Assembly: GCA_016282215.1 (NCBI GenBank)
Contig: JAEEKC010000225.1
Location: 1-9,942, forward strand
Reading direction: 5' to 3'
DNA from: Lachnospiraceae bacterium
GTDB lineage: Bacteria; Bacillota; Clostridia; Lachnospirales; Lachnospiraceae
DNA length: 9,942 bases
The notes under the pieces: model-generated
Database searches by the model: none
What the model was told of the DNA's origin: nothing
Seen by the model: the letters and a program-made list of their open reading frames with translations, nothing else
Position numbers and translations under genes: made by a program
Shown here: in pieces, positions 1 to 6,012 of the stretch
Layout: each line of letters starts with the position of its first letter
Position numbering within the stretch: the first letter of the stretch is position 1

Positions 1-1478
1 ACCAGCCACACGCAGGTCAGGATCATGTTCGGGAACATATAGACCACAACAGCCGCTCCCTGCTTGACAACCTCGACCTCATTCTGCCATTCCAGCTTGA
101 TAAAATGAATCCCGCAGGCACAGCCAAAGGTTGCGGAAAACAGACACAATATGATTCCGAGCAAAACATTGCCGATCGTCACTGCCGGGCCGGCCTTTGC
201 GCTGATGCACATGCAAATTGTTGCAAGCAGCTGCGCAGGGATCGAAATATACAGGTTTGCCAGGATCTTTCCGTGGTAGATTTGCTTTCCCGACAAAGGA
301 GAGGATTTGATGATCCAGTAATTTTTCCCCTCCAGTGAAGGCGAACTGCTGGTCAGAGCCATCATGCCCGTCAGGAAATAAACCACAAACGGGATCGCGG
401 GGGTCATCATCTCCGTGGTCAGGGGCGCACTCTGTGTCACCATGTCGATCAGACGGTCAAACCCTACAAACAGGGAGATCAGGCCGGCCACTACGGCAAA
501 CAGATATCCTATGCTCCCATTGACAAGAAATACGGTCGATCCCAAAAAGCGGCGCATCTCTTTATTTGCGATGGCAATGACCTTACTTTTTTTCTTCTGC
601 CCCTTCAATGCAAACGCATGACCGGATACGCCCACCTTCATCTTGCTGTTGATCTTTTTATAGGAGCGTGCATACAGGAAAAATACGCCCTCGAACAAAA
701 GGATCGACACACCCACGATCAGCAGCATACCGGAAACTTTTGTCCGCACGATACTGTCTTCAAACCATGCCAGCGGAAAATATACTTTTCCCACGCCGTC
801 CGTAAAGTCCGAAACGCTTGTCATGATATCAGAGACCGCATTTTCCCTGAACAGTTTTTCGAAAAAGAACCGCGAACAAAAGGAAAGGATCACTATGGCA
901 AAACTGAGGATCGTCTGCACCAGCTTCCAGTGCTTGAAAACGATACCGATCCTGGCAATGACAAAGCCCAAAAGGCTGGCAAGCAGCATGGGGATCAGCG
1001 GCAGGAAAAATGTCAGCACGATCCAGATCGGATACACCAGCCCTGCCGGCCGCACAAAAAGCCCGTAGGAAACCAGCATGGAAAGTGAGATGGATAAATG
1101 CCAGGGCAGGCTTTTGATGTACATGTATAAAAACTTGCCGGCGACGATCTGCTTTTCCGTAAACGGAAGCGCCATCAGCATCTCGTATTCACTGAATCCG
1201 AACAGATAGCTGTTGTTTTTGATGATGGTCATGATAAAAGCCAGCACGGCGATGACCAGGGCCGTCATGGCCGGAATCTTATCTCCCATCCCGAAGGCGC
1301 CGTAACCGATGGCTGTCATAATACAATAACCGATGAGCATCAGATACAAAACGCCCATTCCGATAAAAGCACCGGTGATCTTCTTTTTCTTTTGTTTATC
1401 CTTTGTCGTCTTCTTTACATTCAGCATGCTGGTGGACAAAAGCAGCGTGCGAAGCAAAAGCATCTGTTTATTTTTCAT
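1..1478 (-). CDS. ABC-2-type exporter permease, partial (C-terminus beyond left edge)
   Basis: Membrane subunit of the ABC exporter whose ATPase is just upstream. I translated it by hand from ATG at 1478: the frame is open for 492 codons with two bases left at the edge, so the C-terminus is missing. A basic N-terminus (KKTTKDKQKKKK, near residues 22-33) is followed by several long hydrophobic stretches, as expected of a polytopic membrane protein. Two related cytoplasmic-looking motifs occur at about residues 92-115 (FSEYEML..LPFTEKQI..GK) and 381-404 (LEGKNYWIIKSSPLSGKQI..GK), suggesting two homologous halves. The start is supported by GGAGGG five bases upstream, and it overlaps the ATPase gene by 11 bases (ATGAAAAATAA), so translation is probably coupled. 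Substrate unknown: similar exporters handle peptides, antibiotics or lipids. Family placement rests on the motifs and the ATPase partner. Confidence 0.85.
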   Translation of the reverse strand, partial: MKNKQMLLLRTLLLSTSMLNVKKTTKDKQKKKKITGAFIGMGVLYLMLIGYCIMTAIGYGAFGMGDKIPAMTALVIAVLAFIMTIIKNNSYLFGFSEYEMLMALPFTEKQIVAGKFLYMYIKSLPWHLSISLSMLVSYGLFVRPAGLVYPIWIVLTFFLPLIPMLLASLLGFVIARIGIVFKHWKLVQTILSFAIVILSFCSRFFFEKLFRENAVSDIMTSVSDFTDGVGKVYFPLAWFEDSIVRTKVSGMLLIVGVSILLFEGVFFLYARSYKKINSKMKVGVSGHAFALKGQKKKSKVIAIANKEMRRFLGSTVFLVNGSIGYLFAVVAGLISLFVGFDRLIDMVTQSAPLTTEMMTPAIPFVVYFLTGMMALTSSSPSLEGKNYWIIKSSPLSGKQIYHGKILANLYISIPAQLLATICMCISAKAGPAVTIGNVLLGIILCLFSATFGCACGIHFIKLEWQNEVEVVKQGAAVVVYMFPNMILTCVWL

Positions 1479-2187
1479 CGACACCCTCCAGGAATACTTC
1501 TTCGAGTGATTTATCTCCTACCAGCTGTTCCATGGTGCCCTGCGTCAGGATCTTTCCTTCCTTGATGATGGCCACTTTGTTGCAGAGTTTTTCCGCCACG
1601 TCCAGCACGTGCGTGGAAAAAAAGATCGCTGCGCCGCGGGCGCACATCTCATGCATGATCTCCTTGAGCATATAGGCTGCCTTCGGATCAAGCCCGACGA
1701 AAGGCTCGTCCATGACCATGAGTTTTGGCTCATGGATCAGTGCCGAGAGGATCGCAACCTTCTGCTTCATGCCGTGAGAATACGAAGAGATCGGATCGCC
1801 CAGGGCTGAGGTGATCTCGAGTTTGTCACCGTATTCCTGTATCCTCTTCTGCCGCAGCTTTGCATCCACATCAAAAACATCGCCGATGAAATTCAGATAC
1901 TGAATGCCGGTCAGGTTCTCGTACAGATCCGGGTTGTCCGGGATATAGGCGGTGATCTTTTTGCACTCCATGGGCTCTTTCTTCACCGAATGCCCGTCGA
2001 TATAGATCTCCCCATCCGTAAAATCCAGCGCACCGACGATCGCCCGGATGGTGGTGGATTTGCCCGCGCCGTTATGGCCGATGAAACCGAAGATATCTCC
2101 GCTTTCCACGGTCAGCGAAACATTATCCGCTGCCTTCTTGGTTCCACTGTAAATTTTGGTATAGTTTTCGATCTTTAATACGCTCAT
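1468..2187 (-). CDS. ABC transporter ATP-binding protein (BcrA/YtrB-like exporter ATPase)
   Basis: Cytoplasmic ATPase that powers the neighbouring permease; 239 residues, typical of single-domain exporter ATPases. All catalytic elements are visible: Walker A GHNGAGKST (37-45), signature SHGMKQK (137-143), Walker B LMVMDEP (156-162), D-loop GLDP (165-168) and switch histidine in FFSTH (H193). The Q-loop region reads AYIPDNPDLYENLT (80-93), with Asp where many ATPases have Gln; I believe such variants are common in this exporter subfamily. The start is well supported by GGAGGAGAAC directly before ATG. It is the first gene of the operon, preceded by a leader of about 100 bases and a promoter overlapped by a 19-bp palindrome, with a TetR gene divergent. 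Predicted drug, peptide or lipid export under TetR control; the substrate cannot be read from sequence. Confidence 0.95.
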   Translation of the reverse strand: MSVLKIENYTKIYSGTKKAADNVSLTVESGDIFGFIGHNGAGKSTTIRAIVGALDFTDGEIYIDGHSVKKEPMECKKITAYIPDNPDLYENLTGIQYLNFIGDVFDVDAKLRQKRIQEYGDKLEITSALGDPISSYSHGMKQKVAILSALIHEPKLMVMDEPFVGLDPKAAYMLKEIMHEMCARGAAIFFSTHVLDVAEKLCNKVAIIKEGKILTQGTMEQLVGDKSLEEVFLEGVDEK

Positions 2188-2222
2188 GTTCTCCTCCTGC
2201 TATATGATCACAGTCGATGATC

Positions 2223-2283
2223 GAGCCGGTCGGGTTTGGTCATGACTGCCCGGATTGACTTCCGTTCACATTCTGACCGGCTC
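2223..2283 (-). promoter_or_regulatory. Inverted repeat in the 5' leader of the ABC operon
   Basis: GAGCCGGTC (2223-2231) and GACCGGCTC (2275-2283) are perfect 9-bp complementary arms separated by 43 bases, all within the predicted exporter leader RNA. The loop holds an 8-bp self-complementary GTCATGAC (2239-2246). It could fold into a long hairpin. No U-run follows it, so it does not look like a simple terminator. Function unknown. Confidence 0.4.
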
Positions 2284-2288
2284 TCGTT

Positions 2289-2307
2289 TGATATCATTAT
2301 GATATCA
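2289..2307. promoter_or_regulatory. 19-bp perfect palindrome, probable TetR operator
   Basis: TGATATCAT-T-ATGATATCA is a perfect inverted repeat with 9-bp arms around one central base. It covers the whole extended -10 element and the predicted start-site side of the exporter promoter, so a protein bound here would block RNA polymerase. It lies between the exporter operon and the divergent TetR gene at 2457. The size and symmetry fit a TetR-family dimer site. That this particular TetR binds it is inference from position. Confidence 0.65.
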
Positions 2308-2327
2308 CATTGGTTTCTATTTGTCAA
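2299..2327 (-). promoter_or_regulatory. Promoter of the ABC exporter operon
   Basis: On the minus strand a perfect TTGACA (-35, 2327-2322) is followed by a 17-base spacer and TATCAT (-10, 2304-2299; five of six matches to TATAAT). TG one base upstream of the -10 makes it an extended -10 (TGATATCAT). This is a near-consensus housekeeping promoter. The predicted start is near 2292, giving a leader of about 100 bases before the ATPase ATG at 2187. Confidence 0.75.
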
Positions 2328-2456
2328 CATCTTGCATATACACCCTCCAGATGATAAACTATATAAGGATTCTACAAAAAAGACATATTTACAATATAAA
2401 GCCCGGCAAGATAATCCGAAACCGATCACTGCCGATCAATTCTAAAGGGAACTGAC

Positions 2457-3068
2457 ATGAACGAACGATTTTATGACCTGACACGCGAAAAACAGGACCG
2501 TTTCATCAACGCAGCCTGCAAACTCTTTGCCGAGAACGGATATAAAAAAGCCAGCACCGATGACATCGTCAAGGCTGCCGGCATTTCAAAGGGACTGCTC
2601 TTCCATTATTTCGGAAGCAAGCAGGGGTTATATGTTTATGTGTATGAATACAGCACCCGTTATGTGCGTATGGAATATGACCGTTCCATTCCCAGGGAAG
2701 GCATGGACTTTTTTGAACTGCAAAAGCGGCTCGAGCTGGTCAAACGTGACATCATCCGCCACTACCCTTATATGCCGCTGTTCATCCGCCGTGCATTCCG
2801 TGAAAACGATGAAGAGCTGATCAGCCTTCTCGCCGACAATATGGATCAATACTCCGCGCTCCTCGCAGAGGTCTACGGCCGTGCTCATGTGTCCAGGATC
2901 AAACCGGGCATCGATCCGTCCGATATCTTAAAGCTCTGTCTTTACGCTTCCGACGGCATCTTAAATGACCAGTTTCTGACCGGTAATGTGGACCCGGAGG
3001 CTTTTCTCGAAGAAAGCCTGAAATATCTGTCTCTCCTTGAGAAAAATCTGTGCCGGCACAGCCAGTAA
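2457..3068 (+). CDS. TetR/AcrR-family transcriptional regulator
   Basis: Ligand-responsive DNA-binding repressor of 203 residues, normal for the family. The N-terminal TetR helix-turn-helix spans about residues 12-58: FINAACKLFAENGY, then TDDIVKAAGISKGLLFHYFGSK, the recognition-helix region that is the family hallmark. The C-terminal part (about 60-200) is a divergent helical ligand-binding and dimer domain that tells nothing about the inducer. The start at 2457 has AAAGGGA seven bases upstream. The gene is divergent from the ABC exporter operon, whose promoter carries a 19-bp palindrome, so the likely role is repression of the exporter until a substrate-like ligand binds. The tetR promoter is not clear: TATAAG at 2362-2367 and TACAAT at 2390-2395 are possible -10 boxes without good -35 partners. 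Its stop lies two bases from the end of the convergent next gene. Confidence 0.95.
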   Translation: MNERFYDLTREKQDRFINAACKLFAENGYKKASTDDIVKAAGISKGLLFHYFGSKQGLYVYVYEYSTRYVRMEYDRSIPREGMDFFELQKRLELVKRDIIRHYPYMPLFIRRAFRENDEELISLLADNMDQYSALLAEVYGRAHVSRIKPGIDPSDILKLCLYASDGILNDQFLTGNVDPEAFLEESLKYLSLLEKNLCRHSQ

Positions 3069-3070
3069 GA

Positions 3071-3832
3071 TCATTTATTCTGCTGATACACCGGATCCGC
3101 AGGATATCCGCCACGCAGTTTCTGCATACCGCGCTGAATAGCGTCCTTACTGTTCTTCCAGTCCGCATCTTTATTGCGATAGTCAAACTTCTCGATCAGC
3201 CATGCCACATCATCTCCGACACGCTTTAAGTTCTCTTCCATCTTGGCAAACAAAAGCGTTCGCAGCTCCGCTGCCTGTTTCTCATCGAGTTCACTTTCCA
3301 TCCGCCCGCAGATATCACCGAAATGGTGCAGGCAAAAGCCCTTGCTCTCTTCGATCATCTTTTTCATTTCGCCGTCTTTTTTATACATGAAAAAGAAGGT
3401 GTCCAGATACCTGTCATACGTTTTTTTGTAACTGGTGCAGATATAGCAGGAATCCTCTTTTTCCTTCACCCATTTTGCAATGGGATTCGATGAGTCTTCT
3501 TCCTTTTTCAGACGGTTCAAAAACGAGACCTTACCCGGCGCATACATCTTTATCTGTTCTGCTAATTCTTTTTCCATCCTGATATAATGTGTCTTTAAGA
3601 TCCATGCATTCCCCAGCGTATTTCCATAATCAAACATTTTCTTAAAATGTGTTCTGCAAAAACCCGCCCGGTCCGTGATATCGCGCATATCGCTTTCCAT
3701 ATAGGATGCGCTTGAGCCGAGAACCAGATCAAGGATATCCTGTTCCACATCCCTTTCCACATAACAAAAAGGGCATTCGTCCCCTGCGTGAAAAGCGTCC
3801 GTCAGCGGTATCGTATATAATGTTTCTTTCAT
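3071..3832 (-). CDS. DUF6062-like protein with two tandem CxxC...GFCxxHF modules
   Basis: A 253-residue soluble protein without signal peptide or membrane segment; function unknown. Two copies of the same Cys/His pattern are seen: C20PFC23 with GFC59RTH62F, and C129YIC132 with GFC167LHH170F. Each could bind one metal ion through three Cys and one His, most simply Zn; this is inference. The rest is rich in charged helices, ending in a Trp/Lys-rich tail. From memory this layout matches DUF6062 of Firmicutes. I chose ATG at 3832 because GGAGG (3838-3842) precedes it; an in-frame ATG at 3856 lies about at the predicted transcription start from TATGAT (3868-3863), so it is unlikely to be used. It is convergent with tetR (2-base gap) and divergent from the next gene. 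No functional partner is evident. Confidence 0.8.
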   Translation of the reverse strand: MKETLYTIPLTDAFHAGDECPFCYVERDVEQDILDLVLGSSASYMESDMRDITDRAGFCRTHFKKMFDYGNTLGNAWILKTHYIRMEKELAEQIKMYAPGKVSFLNRLKKEEDSSNPIAKWVKEKEDSCYICTSYKKTYDRYLDTFFFMYKKDGEMKKMIEESKGFCLHHFGDICGRMESELDEKQAAELRTLLFAKMEENLKRVGDDVAWLIEKFDYRNKDADWKNSKDAIQRGMQKLRGGYPADPVYQQNK

Positions 3833-3862
3833 GGCAGCCTCCGTGTTATATTGCATATTCCT

Positions 3863-3868
3863 ATCATA
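3863..3868 (-). promoter_or_regulatory. Possible -10 box of the DUF6062-like gene
   Basis: TATGAT on the minus strand matches five of six -10 bases and would start RNA near 3856, leaving a 24-base leader before ATG 3832. No convincing -35 hexamer is visible 16-18 bases upstream, so the call is tentative. Confidence 0.35.
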
Positions 3869-3910
3869 CCATTCTTTTCAGAATCTATCTACAAACTTTC
3901 CGAAAATTGC

Positions 3911-3939
3911 TTGTACTTTATGGAAATTTCGAGTAAAAT
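3911..3939 (+). promoter_or_regulatory. Possible promoter of the YtxH-like gene
   Basis: TTGTAC (3911-3916), a 17-base spacer and TAAAAT (3934-3939, five of six -10 matches). RNA would start near 3946, giving an 85-base leader. The leader contains complementary ATCCGG (3982-3987) and CCGGAT (4006-4011) just before the ribosome site. The -35 is weak. Confidence 0.4.
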
Positions 3940-4030
3940 AATAATGTCGGCAACGGCAAAAATAATGTATATGGGTTGTGGATCCGGACACGAAATGGCT
4001 GGGAGCCGGATTCCGGGAAAGGAGCTTGAA

Positions 4031-4639
4031 ATGGCAAAAAAATTCGGTAAACTGATGTTGCTTGGTACGATCATCGGCGCAGCGGCAGGCGTTTATTATT
4101 ACAATAAAAAGAAAGAAGAATCGATGTTTGACGATGACGATTTCGATGACGACTTCGATTTTGATTTTGACGATGAGGATCTTCTTGATGACGAAGATAC
4201 TTCCCGCAAATATGTATCCCTTGATGCTGTGAAAAAGGACGCTTCCGCTCTTGCTTCCGATGCAGCTGATGTCGTAAAGGATTTCACCGCTCCCGCAGTC
4301 GACAAGGCCAAAGGGTTTTACGACGCAAACAAGGATAAGGTAAAAGACGTATTTGATACCGCCAAGGATAAGGCGAAAGACCTCTATGACGGCGCCAAGG
4401 ATAAAGCAAAGGATCTCTACGGCAAGGTCCGCCCGGTTGATGAAGAAGACGAAGACTTCTTCTTTGACGAGGACGAAGCGGATATCGAGGATGCTGCCGC
4501 CGAAGCAGCTGAAAAGGCAAAGGATGCAGCCGTTGAAGCAAAAGAGGCCGCTGAGAAAGCTGCAGAGCAGGCTAAAGAAGCTGTATCCGAGACCGTGGAA
4601 GAAATCTTCGATTCCGGAGATGATGACAAAAAAGACTGA
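4031..4639 (+). CDS. YtxH-like membrane-anchored acidic protein with LEA-like 11-residue repeats
   Basis: A 202-residue low-complexity protein. Residues 5-24 form one hydrophobic helix with a Gly/Ala-rich face, flanked by KK and NKKKEE, as in YtxH-type stress proteins; the basic side suggests the bulk is cytoplasmic. An Asp/Phe stretch (34-56) is extremely acidic. Residues 90-133 are four back-to-back 11-residue repeats, consensus KDKAKDxYDxA. A second acidic patch follows (137-151), then three Ala/Glu/Lys 11-mers (155-187). The 11-residue period is typical of group 3 LEA proteins and right-handed coiled coils. A role in stress protection or at the envelope is a guess. I chose the start at 4031 because AAAGGAG lies six bases upstream and the membrane helix follows at once; the open frame further upstream resembles no protein. 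Its end is followed by a bidirectional terminator. Confidence 0.8.
   Translation: MAKKFGKLMLLGTIIGAAAGVYYYNKKKEESMFDDDDFDDDFDFDFDDEDLLDDEDTSRKYVSLDAVKKDASALASDAADVVKDFTAPAVDKAKGFYDANKDKVKDVFDTAKDKAKDLYDGAKDKAKDLYGKVRPVDEEDEDFFFDEDEADIEDAAAEAAEKAKDAAVEAKEAAEKAAEQAKEAVSETVEEIFDSGDDDKKD
4298..4429 (+). repeat. Four 33-bp tandem repeats (11-residue units) inside the YtxH-like gene
   Basis: Four in-frame 33-base units encode VDKAKGFYDAN, KDKVKDVFDTA, KDKAKDLYDGA and KDKAKDLYGKV. The DNA has drifted at third positions while the protein pattern is kept, which suggests selection on the repeat rather than a recent slip. Confidence 0.8.
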
Positions 4640-4647
4640 TCTTAGAT

Positions 4648-4679
4648 AAAAAAAGAGACCGGCAACGGTCTCTTTTTTT
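4648..4679. terminator. Bidirectional rho-independent terminator
   Basis: GAGACCG (4655-4661) pairs perfectly with CGGTCTC (4666-4672) around a GCAA tetraloop (GNRA type). The stem is flanked by seven A on the left and seven T on the right, so it gives a hairpin plus U-run in both directions. It sits between two convergent genes ending at 4639 and 4683 and can serve both. Confidence 0.92.
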
Positions 4680-4682
4680 GTT

Positions 4683-5588
4683 TCAAAGCGTAAACCGCTT
4701 CGTCTTATTCGTATATCGCATGCAAAGGCTGCGAAGCTGGATGTTCTCCTGCGGTATCATGGTCATCAAAACCGTCACGGCTGCCGGGCTTAAAAGTCCG
4801 AGCTTCGAATAAAGCTTTACCGACTCTTCAAGAAGTTCCCTGCTCTCCGCCAAGACCACATAAGCAGCATCGGAGGATTTCAGCACCTCTGCCAGCTGCG
4901 CGCTCTCTTTATCGGTCAGCAAAACCGCTTCTATTTTACTCTCCTTTTTTTCAGCCTGCAAAACCTTCCCTACTTCACGCTCTCCTATTCCGGTCAGTGA
5001 AACTGCTTCTGCCGTACTCTCCGCTTTTTCGGCATTCCCGGCGCTTTCACGATACACTTCATCGAGCATCAGCCGGTCTGCCGCAGCCTGACACTTTGCC
5101 CGCTTTCTCTTTTCCATAAAAAGTCCGCGCGCCGCATCGCCCTCCTCGTAATCCTCTTCTCCGCTGGCCAGAAACGGAACAAATCCCGCATCATCCGGAC
5201 GGATCAGAAAAGCAGAAAGCCTGTCTGTCAGCGCAGGCACCCATTTTGCCGGATCCGTTGCTATCATCTCAGCCGGATTGGAAGGCGGGAAGTGCAAAAA
5301 TGAGTCCACCCGAAGCCTCGCCAGGATGGCCTCCTGTTTTGACAGCATCGGGAAAAGCCCGGATGACAACAGTTTTTCCATGCTGCAGACCGCGATCATG
5401 GAAAGCGATAAGCTGTCCTTAAATATGTCCCTGCCGATTTCGCTGACTGTTTCCGGCAGTGCGATCCTGCGCAGATTCCGGCAGCCCGCAAAGGCCCAGT
5501 CACCGATCCCGTCTATCTCTTCGCAGATCACAAGCTCCGTCAGATCTTCCCTGCCCAGATATGCTTTTTTCTCAATGCACCTATCCAT
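4683..5588 (-). CDS. BspA-type leucine-rich-repeat protein with 26-residue tandem repeat
   Basis: A 301-residue protein without signal peptide or wall anchor, so probably cytoplasmic. Residues 16-38 and 39-61 are two 23-residue LRR_5 units (LTELVICEEIDGIGDWAFAGC, then LRRIALPETVSEIG). A middle part has FLIRPDDAGFVP and GEEDYEEGD, then a KRKR stretch; I recall this pattern from Lachnospiraceae LRR proteins. Residues 186-211 and 212-237 are an imperfect 26-residue tandem duplication. A helical C-terminus (about 238-290) is unassigned. The start is uncertain: ATG 5588 begins right at the LRR but has a poor ribosome site; ATG 5639 has AAGG four bases before it, but its first 17 codons would contain the tRNA-operon terminator, so I prefer 5588. 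It lies downstream of the tRNA operon on the same strand. LRR units usually mediate protein contacts; the partner is unknown. Confidence 0.75.
   Translation of the reverse strand: MDRCIEKKAYLGREDLTELVICEEIDGIGDWAFAGCRNLRRIALPETVSEIGRDIFKDSLSLSMIAVCSMEKLLSSGLFPMLSKQEAILARLRVDSFLHFPPSNPAEMIATDPAKWVPALTDRLSAFLIRPDDAGFVPFLASGEEDYEEGDAARGLFMEKRKRAKCQAAADRLMLDEVYRESAGNAEKAESTAEAVSLTGIGEREVGKVLQAEKKESKIEAVLLTDKESAQLAEVLKSSDAAYVVLAESRELLEESVKLYSKLGLLSPAAVTVLMTMIPQENIQLRSLCMRYTNKTKRFTL
4878..5033 (-). repeat. 78-bp imperfect tandem duplication in the LRR gene
   Basis: Two adjacent 78-base units, 5033-4956 and 4955-4878, encode 26-residue copies sharing AEK-ES--EAV-LT and a closing VL. A matching stretch of about 40 bases with few differences is visible around 4914-4955 and 4992-5033, exactly 78 bases apart. 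It looks like an in-frame duplication that has since diverged. Confidence 0.7.
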
Positions 5589-5607
5589 ACAGATTACCCA
5601 TATTATG

Positions 5608-5631
5608 AAAAAAGGACTCCCTCCGGAATCC
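5608..5631 (-). terminator. Rho-independent terminator of the four-tRNA operon
   Basis: On the minus strand GGATTCC (5631-5625) pairs with GGAGTCC (5620-5614), seven pairs with one G-U, around a GGAG loop, followed by six T (5613-5608). It lies 40 bases after tRNA-Leu(UAA) and just before the LRR gene. Confidence 0.75.
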
Positions 5632-5670
5632 CTGCTCATAGACCTTATTCATTCTTTTTTGAATTCACAG

Positions 5671-5754
5671 TGCGGGTAGCCGGACTTGAACCGGCACGGA
5701 CAAAAGTCCGAGAGATTTTAAGTCTCTTGCGTCTGCCTATTCCGCCATACCCGC
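5671..5754 (-). tRNA. tRNA-Leu (anticodon UAA)
   Basis: 84 bases with the long variable arm of a class II tRNA. The acceptor GCGGGTA/TACCCGC pairs fully, the T-arm reads GCCGGTTCAAGTCCGGC, and the anticodon loop CTTAAAA gives UAA. Discriminator A; CCA is not encoded (the next bases are CTG). Last tRNA of the operon. Confidence 0.96.
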
Positions 5755-5782
5755 GAACCTTCTCATCTGATCCGATGAAAAA

Positions 5783-5856
5783 CGACCCAGACGGGACTCG
5801 AACCCGTGACCTCCGCCGTGACAGGGCGGCGCTCTAACCAACTGAGCCACTGGGCC
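5783..5856 (-). tRNA. tRNA-Asp (anticodon GUC)
   Basis: 74 bases. Acceptor GGCCCAG/CTGGGTC with one G-T pair, D-arm GCTCAGTTGGTTAGAGC, anticodon stem CCGCC/GGCGG around CTGTCAC giving GUC, and T-arm ACGGGTTCGAGTCCCGT. Discriminator G, as expected for Asp; CCA is not encoded. Confidence 0.97.
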
Positions 5857-5901
5857 ATTATTTTCTTACTCCGGCTGCTTCGCGAAGTAGTCATATCTTC
5901 G

Positions 5902-5975
5902 TGGACCTTCGGGGACTCGAACCCAGGACCGACCGGTTATGAGCCGGTTGCTCTAACCAACTGAGCTAAAGGTCC
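5902..5975 (-). tRNA. tRNA with CAU anticodon (tRNA-Met, or more likely tRNA-Ile2)
   Basis: 74 bases. Acceptor GGACCTT/AAGGTCC, anticodon stem ACCGG/CCGGT around CTCATAA, discriminator A, CCA not encoded. It is not an initiator: the acceptor is fully paired from base 1 and the stem lacks the run of three G-C pairs. Elongator Met and the lysidine-modified Ile2 tRNA share this anticodon. The GGACCTTTAGCTC 5' end and the CTCATAA loop resemble, from memory, the Bacillus Ile2 tRNA, while elongator Met tends to have a TTCATAA/C loop. Automatic tools often label it Met. Confidence 0.93.
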
Positions 5976-6012
5976 AAATGCATTTTGAAACGAAATTGTT
6001 CCAAAAGAAAAA

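Noticed and set aside
105..1088. Several plus-strand open frames across the permease region
   Set aside because: The minus strand is continuously open with membrane-protein composition; the plus-strand translations are low-quality and overlap one another.
2188..2330. Riboswitch or T-box in the exporter leader
   Set aside because: Apart from one inverted repeat, no conserved T-box core, specifier loop or known riboswitch motif was recognised, and no terminator/antiterminator pair is seen.
2208..2445. Two overlapping short open frames (about 70 codons, one per strand) in the tetR-ABC intergenic region
   Set aside because: They cover the promoter, palindrome and leader, lack ribosome sites and have no protein-like pattern.
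3851..4030. 60-residue N-terminal extension of the YtxH-like protein
   Set aside because: No ribosome site at 3851, it spans the predicted promoter, and the strong AAAGGAG with the membrane helix starts at 4031.
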